This document shows positions 47,001-59,800 of a stretch of DNA of 64,000 bases, in pieces. Positions within the stretch are counted from its first letter, which is position 1. Every line of letters starts with the position of its first letter. The notes under the pieces are model-generated. The model had not been told where the DNA came from and did not search any database. It saw nothing but the letters and a program-made list of their open reading frames with translations. The position numbers were made by a program, and so were the translations under genes. The stretch comes from Sitta carolinensis (Eukaryota; Chordata; Aves; Passeriformes; Sittidae), in assembly GCA_032173965.1 (NCBI GenBank), contig CM063299.1, forward strand, positions 3,283,501-3,347,500, in the 5' to 3' direction.

Positions 47001-50000
47001 AAGCCAGCCTCTTTAGCAATGCTGCGATGCATTTTTGCACAGCAGCCATTCCTGGAGATCTGATTCCCAAAGATCCCTGCCAGAAAAGAATGGTCCCGTG
47101 CACGAGGGGGTGGAGAAGGGTTGCTGGAGCCTCCATCACAAATATATTCCCTGCAGCCATGGCACTGTGCAGTTTATTCTTTCTGCTTGGGAAAAAAATT
47201 GTTATTCTCATTATTTCCTATCCCTCCAAATGACACTTCCTGGCCCCAATTCCAGCAGCTCTGCAGCTGCTGCCTTGAGAGCCCTGCCCAGCACAGTCAG
47301 GAGTTCCACTCATGACACTCCTCAGTCTGTCCCTGCTGTTCTCTTTCTTTCTACAACAGGGAAAAGGAACAGTTTTATTCTGCATTTGAGCAGTGTCCCA
47401 CTGCATCATAGCCAGGGCTCACATTAAGACAGCAGAAGAGCAAGAGAAAGCCTGATCCTATATCTCAGCTGCTGGCCACTCCCCCAGCCAAAAAACCCCA
47501 AAGCTGCCTCCCTTCCTCCCTTATTATACCCTCTCCCCACCTGACAGACTGCTCACTTTCACCTACAGCTCCCTAATTCCCACATCTGTGGCAAATTTCC
47601 CATGCAGGGAGGGGCTCAGTAATGATCAAGTTGAAATAAATCCAGTAAAAATCCAAATTTTATGTAAGTGGCATCAATATTCGAATTCAGGACACAGTTA
47701 TGCCTGCTCTTGGCAAAGTCTCAGTGCTACCTAAGCATGAGATGATGATAAGCAATGGGAAGAATGGGTTTGTTGATTTTTCCAGTGTGTTTTCCTGCAT
47801 TTGTGCTGTTCTCAGTCACTCCTGAGGCAAAAACTAACAGCCCAAACCTATGGAGTCCTTTGCCAGCCCTCACTGGACAGATGTGCAGCATGCTGGCTGC
47901 TCCTCTTATCCCCTGCTGCTGGTGCTGTGGGTCACAAGCTGGACACAGCCTCACCAGACCATAAAACCTTTGCAGGAAAAAATAAAGTTAATTTTAAGAG
48001 CAGGAGAGAGGCACCTTTTCCTGCTGCTGGCTCTTGGTTGAGGGAGCCAAGGCTCCTGGGTGACACAGCCCAGCTCAGTGAGGTCTGCCAAAGCACAGAC
48101 CTCTCTTGGCTGCTGAGCCTCACACTCCCAACCAGGTCAGGGTGGTTCTGCAGCTGTTTCAGGCTGAGTTTGGGACTCTTCAGTTGTGATGCAGAGTTTC
48201 TGGTAATGCTGAGCAGTGCTGGGGAATGAGGCAACCTGAAAATGCCTCAAGGAATGCCCAGTGAGGAAAGCATGGCCCCACCTAAATGCTGCAGGTTTTT
48301 TTGGCTCAAGTTTGTGCTGCCACTGTTTGACTCAAATCGTTTTTGGAGGGTGAGCACCAAAACTGGGGAGGAATTTTCGTGTTATGAGAAATCCAGGTTG
48401 AACTAATAGTTCAGTCATTTGATTTTTAAAAACATCAAACCTCCCTTTTTAGAATGGAGATATTTTTATCTGTTTCATCCATCTAAATCTGGGGAATGGC
48501 TCATTTCCATTCCCTCTCCAAAGATCTGCTTAGACCTGTAAAAAACATGAGGGGAACAAAAATTCACCCACTATCAGGCCTAAACTAATCAGAGCTAAAT
48601 TTTGTATCAGCTGCAGCAGCATAAGTCCCTGCAGGCCCCTTCCACTTTTTGTCAAGTTCTTCCTGGCAAATAAATGAAGCAGATTTGAAGGTGAACATCT
48701 GTCAGTTGAAATAAACCCTCAGATGCTTTGGGTCCCCCAAAACAAGAGCTCTAAAACCTGCAGGTGCTTCATTGCTGCACTCAGGAGGGCACTGGATAAA
48801 TCTGCTTCCATGGGCTGCTGTTTGAAACTTCCAGTGATTCCAAAGGGAATTCTTTGGGTTGACATGTGTCACACAGGATCTTTTCAGGACAAATTTTCCC
48901 TGCCTCAGTTTCAACCCATTATTCTAATTAAAACCTCTTTTATTATGCAAATCATCTCCTCTCTGAGTTTTCAGTTATTGGGTGTGTATTTCAAACCCAG
49001 CTGTTTCTATCTGTCCTTGCAAATCATCCTTTAGAGAAAACGACCTTTTTCCAGCCCTGAACTCCTGTATCTGGTGAGGAGGGATTTGTGTTCCCTGTGT
49101 GCTCCTCTTTGCCCATTAAACACCCCAGGCTTCCCCGCTCTGACTAACAGGAACTGAGGCTCCCTTTTCCCTGGGTGGTTCATTATCTGCATTCTCCTCT
49201 GGAAAAAGAGGAACTGCCTGGGTTAAACCTCCTCTGTCAGCTTGGAAAGAAGTGACTTGGCCTTGGTGACATGGCTGCAAACTGCTCTTTCTGGCCCAGT
49301 GAGTCGGACACTTCCTCCAGTTCCTGCAACTGGCAGCTGCTCCTGCTGCCTGACATGAGAATTCCACCTTTCATACCAACATCCAGGTGACTAAAATGTT
49401 GATTTTAGTAATGACTGTGGAACACAGCTCTGAGTGATGATGGAGGCTGAAAAACCCCGATGAGCCTGTGAATGCTGGCGTCTCCTCGTGCCCACTCATG
49501 CCCTGCACAGGAAACAGGGAGTGTTACTAATGGAGATGGAGCCACAGCAGCAGGAACACAGCAGGAGGAGAGAAATCCACTGAGCTCAGCTTGATTTCTC
49601 TTCCCAGAAAAATAAGTGCTCCTCACCATGTATTTTGAAGATTAACATCTGCTGCAGGAAAAACTGGGTCCATACTTTCTCCAGAGTGAGAAGTATTCCC
49701 ATCCTGCATGGAACCACTTCAGAGCCCGAGAAGAACTCAAGAAAACCCAGGGTGTCTGTGCTGCATCTGGCAGCACCAATTAAAACCTCTTCCTCCCCAG
49801 ACCTGCTAAGTCCATGCCTGTGCCCAATGGAACAGACATGGAAACTTGTAAAGAGCATCTTTCACTGCAAGAGGGTTCTCTCTAAGGCCTGCAAGCTGGT
49901 CTGAAATACCCAAGGCACTGCCTGATCCCCAGCTTGCCTGGGATTTTTAATGGATTTTTTTTTTTTCTTTTTGAGTTTGGAAGATTTACCACAACACTTT

Positions 50001-50143
50001 GGAAAAAAACACTGTAAAAATTCCTGTTGATGGGATTCTGAACACTTCAAGCTCAGAAGCTGAGTGCAGTGGCTTTATCCCTTAAAGCTGGGGGGTTGAC
50101 AGGACCCCCCATGTTTTGTGGCACAGCAGCACCTGCTGAGCAC

Positions 50144-50209
50144 ACACCCTGTGGGGTTTTGAGCCCACACCCTGTGGGGTTTTGAGCCCACACCCTGTGG
50201 GGTTTTAAG
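50144..50209 (+). repeat. Tandem repeat, three 23-base units
   Basis: Three units begin at 50144, 50167 and 50190, each containing ACACCCTGTGGGGTTTTGAG; the third has one change (TTTTAAG) and is slightly short. There is no coding context. Confidence 0.92.
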
Positions 50210-53200
50210 CTTTGAGTATTTGAGCATTGAGGCCTCCAGCTAAGATCCTTGAGGGAGTCTGATATCCAGGCCACAAAATGAGCTGGTGTTTGGCAAATAA
50301 ATCTGATTGTGTGCCATTAATTTGAGCAGAGGCAGCAAAGCAGGACAGTGGCATCAGAGGGAGAGGGGCTGTCCTGGGGTCAGGGAACAGCAGCAGCCCC
50401 ACACATGGAGTGAGGAGGATCCTCTTGTGGGCCCTGCTCTGCCACAGACCCACTAAAAACTGCCTCAGAAGGGCCTGACATTGGTGATTCATAGGACAGG
50501 GGCTATTCAGACTCCAGTGCAGCTGTGGCAAGAGGGCTCATGACCAACAGGATGTGTGGCTCCAAGGTTTTCAGGCAGGGGGGGTGTTTTTCTCAATAAT
50601 TCATGAATTATTGGAGTTTGAAAGGCCCAACAGCTCAGTTTTCATGGCTGACTCGACCACTTGCATCTCAGGTATGGAAATGCTGTCAATACTGAGATTG
50701 GGTTTTTGTTTTTCCACATGGTCCTGGGTCCATTTTCACCTCCCAGGGAAGCTCAGCCCAGCTCACCCCCTTCCTGCTATCTCCATCCCACACACATTTG
50801 CAGTCATTGCTAATTACAGCTTAATTACAGCTGATGGGAGGTGAACACATCAACACCCTCCATTTCTTTTGCTCCAGTTCCACTGTGGTTATTGGGAGCT
50901 GGGGGTTATATATATATATTTATATACAGTTGTCCAACCTGATCATCTCCTTTTAAGTGTAGACACAAATTAATGTAATTAATAACAGTGAGAAGACAGA
51001 TTTTTACCACCTGCAAGCCTCAAAGAACAGCACAGGAGTAATGTGCTGCTTCTAAACCTGTTCAGTGTGAAACAATTACACAAATTTTAAGCTAAAAGGT
51101 TCTTTCAATACCTGCAAAATATGTCAAGGTGAGCAGAACTGCCACAAAACAACCCAAATAAAGATCATTTATTGCAAGGCCATGCTCCTCCTCGGTGGAG
51201 GTGTCAGCAGTAGGAACAGAAAGGTTCTGGTCCTGGCAGAGCTGTTCCTAAAGGAGAAACTCTTCCTCAACTGGAGTCACTGCCAAACTGAACCTCCCCA
51301 TCTGTGGGAAATAAATCTGTGCCCATTGCAGGAGATGAAGTGATGATTTAGCTGGAAAATCTGAGAGCTTGGTAGTAACTCCCTCTAGAAAAGTGGGATA
51401 ATTTTGTTTGCTTCTCAGAGAAGATTAAGGGATTTTAGAAATGCAACCAGAAACCCCACCAGCACCACCCTATCCCACAAATATAGGGCATTTACATTCC
51501 TAACCACAGCACCATTCTGATGTATGTTTTCAGTCTGAATTTCAGCATTTCTGGTTTCCAGAAGTCCTTTGTGACCCTTTTGGAGCAGGAAGGGACAGGA
51601 AGGCAGAGGTGTAGAATGTGTTCAGGTTACCCAGGGCAGTGATCAGCCCTTCTGGACAGGCTTGTGATCAGGGTGGACTTTAAGCACTTGATGTCTCCAC
51701 CCAGGCTGATAATTATGAAAAATGTGTTCCTCCCAAGGAAAACACAAATTTCATGAATGCTTTCCAGCTATATCATAATCCTGGTGTCCCTCCAAGCATA
51801 AATTTGCTGTGGCACACAAAACATGGAGAAAACCAACTGTGTTTTTCTGGTCAGCTCCTTTCTATGTTTATTGTTAGTAGTTTAAATAATAAATTCTTTC
51901 ACTGTCCCAGCTTGTCTGGCCTACTCAGCTGTGCTTGTTTTACATGTGGATTGCCTCTTACCATGTTCACAGTGGAGCATAATGAAGCCTTGAGTGGCAT
52001 CTAGAGACTGCTACCATGGGTTTAGAGATAGGAAACTGAACACACCTACTTTAAACATCTTCTGTGGCTTCCTTGTCCACCAGAGACATAAAATTCCGAT
52101 TATTTCCAGTTCAAATTCTGACTTTTTTCAAGCAATTTCCTTCAAATCCTTTGTCATTTTTTCTGGTTATACCCTACAAACTCTGTGAAAATAAAATTAC
52201 ATTTGTCCTGAGTGATGTTAACCAAAGAAACAAGAATTATTAGTCCTCTAGATGGTGCTACTATTTCAAATAAAGCAGCTGGATCTTTGAAGATTTCATT
52301 GAAATATATTCTGTAGTGCCCCATGAGAAAGGACCACAGGGAGAAATCCTGACTCCAGTAAAAGAAGTGTGGTCACACAACCCAAAATTTCATCTCACAG
52401 GGCAGCCTGTACACAAACACATTGACTGCTTCTCTTCAAAAGCAGTGGATGTCCCAGTATTTTAGTAAATGCAGCAAAATTACAAGATCTATTGATGAAT
52501 ATTATCTGAACTTCAGGTGCAAGCTCAGGAACAGCTGAAGGCCCAGGGCACACACCTGGTTGATTCAAGGAGAGTTGTGTGTGCACTCTGAGGGGATGTT
52601 AAAGGCTGTTAACTCCAGGTGCTTTAGGGAAAGAAGGTAAAACCATTTCCCTTTTCTTGTCCAGCATTGTGGCCCAGCACTGAAACAAAACAAATTGTGG
52701 GCCAGCTGTCAATAAAACAAATTTTCTTGTCTTTAGTTCCTCTATGCCCACTCACTTGACAAGAAGATGCCAAAGTTGCTCCTGTTCTTTCCTCTCTTTC
52801 TAAGGCTCCCTTCTGTATTTTCAGAACAGCTGCCTATTTTTATTCTGATATTTTTCCTGATTCTCTTTGTAAATCCAGCCAGATGGATTTTCAGCACCGG
52901 ATTTTTTCCCCGTTGCTGTCAAAGTCAAGAACAAAAACTTTCTAATTTCAAGATTATTATTGTGCACATTGTTACACATCTGACCTTTGAAACATATATT
53001 CTCTATAACCACTATCTCTTACTTTGTGCAAAGTTCATCTGTTATCTAAATAAATGTCAAATTTGGGATCTTGTTAAGCTTTTAGCTTCAGTAAAATAAC
53101 TGTGAATTTCTGGAGTTTACTCAGACAGGGTAAAAGAAACATTTATTTCATTGATTTTGACTATTCAACCTTTAAAATTTCACAGAGCGTATTTGTTCTT

Positions 53201-53511
53201 GTGTTATGAGAAAATGATTTTGTATTCTTTCCATGTCCCCATTTATTTATCTGCTTTCCATTTAATTATTTATTTATTAAACCTTTCCCCACAGGAACAT
53301 CTCTCTGGGCCCTTGGTGACTTTTACTGCTCTTTTATGAGTGCTTTTCCAGTGTCATAATAATTTGGTTGGTTGGTTTTTGAGGCAGCAAAGCCACAAAA
53401 TCAGGGCCTGTGCACGCTCACAAAAATCATTTTTTAATACAAGAGCCTCTCAAAGCAGACAGAAGGTTGTATTAACATAACCAGGAAGGCATGAGCTTAA
53501 ACAACAAACAG

Positions 53512-53517
53512 TTTATT
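53512..53517 (-). terminator. TRPV1: TRPV1 polyadenylation signal AATAAA
   Basis: TTTATT on the plus strand, 138 bases past the TRPV1 stop codon on the gene strand. Confidence 0.5.
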
Positions 53518-53654
53518 TAGCACACTTAGTGTAATAAATAAATCCTTGCACATGGTAATTCCCTAAGCCGTCTGACCTTTCTCCAGAAGTCCCTGCTCCT
53601 GTAAATGAAGTGCACTGTTGGCCTCCTTGTGAGGGCCAGCACAGGCAGCCAGAA

Positions 53655-53824
53655 TTAGACTGACTTTGGGATTGAATCTTTCAATGCCTCAGAATCCTCT
53701 GGCTCAAAATAAGGTTCCAAAACAGGTTTTAATTTGACTTCTTCTGGCAGCTTGTGAGGCTCTTCTCTCCTCTTCTCTCCATCTTTCAGAAGTGGAACCA
53801 ATGTTTTCCAGTGCTTCCCTGAAA
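53655..53824 (-). CDS. TRPV1: TRPV1 coding exon 15 (last)
   Basis: Encodes [33 protein letters not shown] and DSIPKSV before TAA (53657-53655). It follows the avian rather than mammalian tail. Confidence 0.93.
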
Positions 53825-56800
53825 CTAAAAAGGAAAGGAAAGGTTAGGTTTTTTCTCCCCTCCACAGAAACAGAAGAAAATATACAAGTGGTTTGAACAG
53901 GGAGCTGATGAAAGAAGAAAGAAGCAGAAAGAAAGGACTTTGTGGTTTCCTTCCCCATCCTGTTCCACAAGTTTTCCATATTTCAGTTGGCAAGTACTGA
54001 CTGCACAGTTAAATGCTTTGGTGCTGATGCTGAGCTCCCAAACTCTGGAGCTTGGGGTCTCCAAAGCAGCTCCTTGGTTTTCACTCCAGAGAGTCAAACT
54101 GTGAGCAATGAGCCCACCTCATGCTTTGCATTTTGTGCTGGTTGAGAATGCCATCAACTCAGCCACTGCATTATCAGTAAGTGCACAGCACTGACTGCCC
54201 TCTATCAGTTCAGCCATGCTGCTGCTATCACCAGAGTGCAGCCCACACCAGGATCTGGGTCTCTGAAAGCCTCACCTCTGCCAGGCTTAATGGAGAAACT
54301 GGGATTTCGTCTGAGGTCCCCAGAGTACCCAGGGTCCTCGTTGATTATGCCCAGGTTCGTGTTCCACGTGGACCAGTTCACTTCATCCACCCTGGGGAGA
54401 CAACAACAAACCCAAGATCTATTCTAAGGATCACCAGACAGCTCCAGGATCAGTTGACACCACAAACTGTCACCTCTCAAGCCTCAGATCTGACCCAAAA
54501 AACAGATTAAACCGACCACTGCACACTCTATTAGTGCTCTATTCTTCAGAGTGCTCCAGAGGGAAAGCTCTGCTTCCCACCACCAGAAGTTGTTTGTCTA
54601 CAAAAGATTCTTGGCTTGATACACAAACAGGTTACCTGAAGCACCATCTGTAATCATCTTGGCCATCAGGTGTGATCCCCACCAGGACTTGCTTCCCAGA
54701 GCGGAACGAGTGCCTCAGACAGTTCAAGTAGCTGTTCTCAATGTCCAGGATTGTGATGGCTCTCTGCCAGGTAAGAGAAAGCAAAGCACTGAGGGGCTGC
54801 TGCTCAAAGTCAAACAAATCCTGAATTCTGTCTTTGTTTTAAAAAACCTTGAGTTTTTATCATTGTCAACATCTTAGAGCAGACACTGTAACTCTGCAAC
54901 ATCACCCTCTGTTAATATGTCACTGAAAATGCTGAATTACTGCCCTGTGAATAGAACTATGAAGTTCCCTTTCTTACCTCAAACAAAAACTGATTCTGGT
55001 AAAGACTGGTTTTCCCCTTGCATAATCCCTCTCTTCATAGTCTGATCAGAGTTTTCCATGGTAAAAGCCCAAATAATTTTGTCCAATTACAAAAATACTT
55101 CTTTTCTTACATTCTGAACATCTGTGGAACTCTGGGAACGTCTGCTTAGGCAAAACATCAAATACACATGGAAAAGGAGCTAATAGACTTTTTTAGGAGG
55201 TGTTCAGATGAATCAGAAAAAAGCAGTGACCTGTTATTTAGACACATCAGCTCCTAAGATTCTGAAATCTCTCATGGAAATCTCTTACTCCAACACACCT
55301 GGAGTTTCCAAATGCTCTTGCTCTCCTGGGCAATCTTGTTGACAGTCTCCCCCATCAGCGCAATGAGCATGTTGAGCAGGAGGATGTAGGTGAGGATGAC
55401 ATAGAGCACCAGCAGGATGACAAACACAGACTTGAACCTGTAGTTCTCTGTGAACTCCAGGTCCCCCATGCCAATGGTGAACTTGAAGAGCTCCAGGCAG
55501 GTGTAGTAGAGGCTGTTGTAGGAGGTGCGGCCTCGTCTCACGTGGCAGCACCGGCCAGAGTCAGAGGTGTTTGTCTCCTGCCCCTCGTTGTCATCTTCAA
55601 TCAAAGTCACCACAGCTGTGGCAGAAAGAGAATTACAGTCACACAATGCAAACACAGCTGGAGATCATAACTTCATTGCAAGGAATGGAAACGAGCAGAA
55701 AGGTAACACACCTTCCCTCCATGGCACACTGACCCCAAATTCCCCAATTTATAGGGAAAGTGCCCTATAAAATATTCCCCAGAACTGACACCCTCTTAGC
55801 AGGTGCTGGCTCAGTTTTCTCCACATAGAAAAGGAAGACTGGTTTTCTATTCAGCTTTGCAACCCAGAGATCAAAAGCTGTATGAAATTTCTACAAAAAT
55901 TCATTATTCTGAAGAGAACTGGTTTTTTCATTAGGTTAATTTTTAGTCTTTAGTTGGGAACAAAAAGGTTTTAGTTAGGAACAAAAAGTCTAAGCAACTC
56001 AAAAACCAAACTTTTCTCATATTCTTTAAGGTAAACAAAGAGTCACTCCAAGTAGAATATTACCTGTAGAAAATCCCAAGAGGAATACAAGATACACAAA
56101 CATGAAGCGACATAAATCCCTAAGGATCATCTGCAACATGGAAAAAGATGAAAAGATTTTAAAACTTGAATGTGATCTGCAACAAAACCTGGTAGAAAAT
56201 ACTGCTTTGGCTCAAGAATGCATTTGCTCTGAACTGGCTGCTCATGCATTAAACTCTTGTTTATCCAGCTGAGCTAATAAGCTTTAATACAGAAAACATT
56301 TTTCTCTTATTTATGCAACAATTTACACAAAAAGGCAATACATACACATGGGAACAGCTTCCTCTTTGTGAGTACAAACCACATAAAGACAGTTGCATCT
56401 TTCTTCCCCTCTTGGGCTGCCTGGCTACATCACAGAGAGGTTTATTAGCCAGCTACTGCCTCTTAGCTAATTGCTCTGTCTGGCAACATTTTATCTATAC
56501 CTAGAGAAATTTCCTGCTGGTAGAAAGCTGGGCCATCTCACACCAGAGCAGCCTGCACTGTTCTCAGTCTCCTTGCATCTGTGCTTACCCAATTACAGTT
56601 ACTTTGAAGCATGGCAGGTAATAAAAGTAATAATAATCATCATCATCCTATCAAGACTGCTATAAAACACACGGGTGAAGAGCAGGGGGTTTTTCTACAC
56701 CACTTAAATTTTATCACTTCACTCAGAAAACAATAACAAAGGCTAACAGAGTGATATGAGGGGCAGACATGGGCAGGTGTGCCCTGGAAATGGGGCTGTT

Positions 56801-59800
56801 GGCAGAAGTCCCTGCTCTGAGGCTCTGCTGCCTCCTCAGGCGCCCCCTGCACTGACCTTGGCGATCATGACCGAGTAAATTCCCATCTGCTGGAAGCCCC
56901 GGGTGTAGTAGAGCATGTTGGCCCAGCCCAGGGCCAAGGAGAACACCATGGAAGCCACGTAGAGCTCCTGGCCACAGAAGTAGAGCACCACAGAGCTCAG
57001 CAGGAGCAGGGAGTGGACAAAGCTGGAAGACAAGAGTGGTGTGAATGCAGAGGGCTGAGCTGGCTGCAGGCACTAGGAACAGAGCAGCACAAGGGATTGG
57101 GAAGAGAAAGGGCCTTGGAGAGGCAAAGCTGCCTTAGCAATGGGAGGATTTCTGCATAAACAATGCCTAAATCCCACTTGGAGATCTATTCCTAACTCTG
57201 CTGCATGACACACTGAACATTCAGACACTTAATATGCTTTACTTCCACAGGAGGTCACTGATCCAGATCCATTTGTTCAATGATATCCACTGGCAACCCT
57301 GTTGTAAAGACCCAGGGAATTGGAGCAAAGCTCCTATTACAGGTGGCTTCAGCATCAACTACAGACCCCACAAACTCATCTGTTTCAGGATGAGATGCAA
57401 CCAAAGATATTGGAGCTTACAAAAGAACCTCACTGTAGCCATCAACTATCAGAGTCCTGAGTGATGGGCGCCTCTGCACGAAATACTGGATCTGAAAAGA
57501 AAAGGGAACAAAGTCCAGGTTTGCATCAAGGAAATATTAAGTATCCCCTGTGAGTTAATTAACTAAGCACTGACCACTGAATCAGGGAGCTAGTACCCAT
57601 AAAACACCTCCAAAGAACAGCTCAAAACCAACGCTGGTCTAAGATTTAGGGAGGACCTTCCAGTAACACCGGATCAAGGAAAATGATCTGTATCTCTTCA
57701 CTAAAACATGGATTAGCTAAGCAGCCAACACTCATGAATAGGGAAAGCTTGTTTGATTCTCTCCTATACCAACCCAAACAGTGAAAGGAAATTTTTCAAA
57801 TATCTTACCCCTCTGAGAAAGAAATAGAGGCCTCCCAGTACACTCAGGATCTCTCCAGCTACTCGAAAATATTCCCCAGTGCTGTAACCAAAGGTGAAGG
57901 GAGGCTGTAGAAGACAGGAAAATCGATATTTTCAGCAGAACTGGAGATAGAAAAGACCAGGCCTTGCCAGCAGCCGGAAGGAACTCCATTTCTGGGGGAA
58001 CAGGGAGTGGTTAAGTTTCTCAATGTGCTGCAGCAAGGGGACAAGACTGGAAAACATGCAGGGTCAAATCTCTCTCCTGTTTTAGGAAAGGGGAAAAATT
58101 GGTAAGAGCATGCATTCAAATGGCAGGTAAATTTGGGATGTCATACAATGGGTGGTTCCCCTGACACATGACAGGAGTCATGTACCTTTTCATTCTTCTG
58201 TACAGGTCTGTAGTAAGCAGCTGCAGTGAGGATGGTGATGTGCATGGTGTAGACAAAGAAGTTGAAGTAAAACAAGTGCTTGACAAACCGGTCCCACTTG
58301 TCTTGCAGCAGCCTGTTAAGGGGTTCCACCAGCAGCATCTCATGACGGTTCTGTGCAGGAGAAAAAGGAGACTTTTGCTAGGATCAGAATAGACTGGACT
58401 TTGAAAAAACCCATATTACATAAATCTTCAGTAAATGATCCCTCTAGTTCCCTTAAGCTCAGGGTGGGAGGTTGCCGTTTCATGGAAATGAGGGAAAAGA
58501 TGCTCTGTGTGGAACACGAAGCTCTTCCCAGCCAAGGAGGTGCAGTACTCACTGGGGTTTCACTGCTGTAGGCAAGGATCTCAAGCACTGAATTTTTCTC
58601 ACAGGTGTCTATACAGGACAGGTCATAAAGAGAGGAGTGGACAGGTCCATAGGCCCATTCAGTGAACTTCCTGGACAAGTGTCTGCACTCGGGGTCTTTG
58701 ATCTCCCGTCTGAGGATGTAAGCGAAAATCTAATTGCAAAAGAACAATACAACCAACATTTCAGTGCTAATGAACCTCTCATTCCTCAGCCTCTCCACAA
58801 CACAGGAAGGGTAATTTCTCCCTAGTTAACTGAGCTGAAGCCAAACCACTGGAGCACTGCAGAGATCACAGTATAAAATAAACAAAGTGATTTTCCTCAC
58901 TGTTTGATAGGAGGTGGGAAATACAAACACCTCTTACAACTTGGCATTATCTGTTTCAAAACTGCAAGAGAAAAGCAGAGATGTTACACATCTCTGAGCA
59001 CAGTCACTTTGAGTGGGGACTGCCAGAAGACAAATTATATCAGCCAGTCTGAAAGGAAAGGGCTCCAGTGGTTTAGATGATATCAGAGACCCACTTTCTG
59101 TTTCCTCTGGGGCTGCCTTGCATACCAGTGGTGTGTGAATATCATCAGCTGGGCACAGACACACTCACACTTTGTAGCCTTTAAGGGCTGTGCAGTTAAA
59201 CTGCAGCATCAGTTCCTCTTAACTAAAAGGACCCAGTAATAAAGTCCTGAAATCTATTCTGCATAAACGTTTCACATGCTCTCTCTATAATGTGATACAG
59301 CAATGGGACAGTCAAACACCTTTGTTCACCTACCCCTATCTTCCCTGTTTTGGCAGCCAGAGTTAAAGGAGTGAGCCCTTTCTTGTTGGTGAGTTCTTCC
59401 AGCTTGAGGATGGGATTAATTTTGGCACCAAGGATTAATATGTTATTATACATCTTGGTTACAAACTTGGTGTTATCCTTGGTGTTATCTGCAATCTCCA
59501 CCAGTGTGTGCAGGACCATGTTGCCCATGGAGTCCTCAGCAGTGATGTTGGCTGCCTGGTAGGGATTCTCCAGGAGGAATTTCACAATGCAGAGCTGGTT
59601 GGTGCAGGCAGCCAGGGACAAAGGCAGCTCTCCTATGGCAAGAATTGGGAAGGAGTGGTCAGAAAGCCCAGTACTAGAGGTGCATAAACAGAAACATTGT
59701 TTTCATCTTTCACCATGAGAAAAGATTAATTTCTCTGTCTGGAACAACACCAATTCTTGTGATAGCTGTTAAAATAGGTTTTCTTTGGTTTAAGTACATC

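Larger units (their letters stand above)
40011..53511. other. 13.5 kb spacer between TRPV3 and TRPV1, no recognised gene
   Basis: No coding exon of a known family on either strand. Composition alternates between AT-rich parts and GC-richer, CAG/CTG-rich parts (about 43.6-44.1, 45.0-45.9 and 47.0-48.2 kb). It must contain the noncoding first exon(s) of TRPV3. A CpG cluster at 43815-44025, a 23-base tandem repeat at 50144-50209 and a TA-rich run near 50909-50927 are the visible structures. Confidence 0.55.

Noticed and set aside
51560..51740. Possible third CR1 fragment
   Set aside because: It has only loose similarity (a CCAGGGCAGTG piece) and lacks the diagnostic 3' end or ordered internal blocks.
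54181..54510. 109-codon plus-strand open frame
   Set aside because: It overlaps TRPV1 exon 14 on the opposite strand and resembles nothing; the minus-strand exon explains it.
55940..55995. Imperfect repeat of a TTAGTTGGGAACAAAAAG-type segment
   Set aside because: Two diverged short copies inside a TRPV1 intron with no further structure; too weak to interpret.
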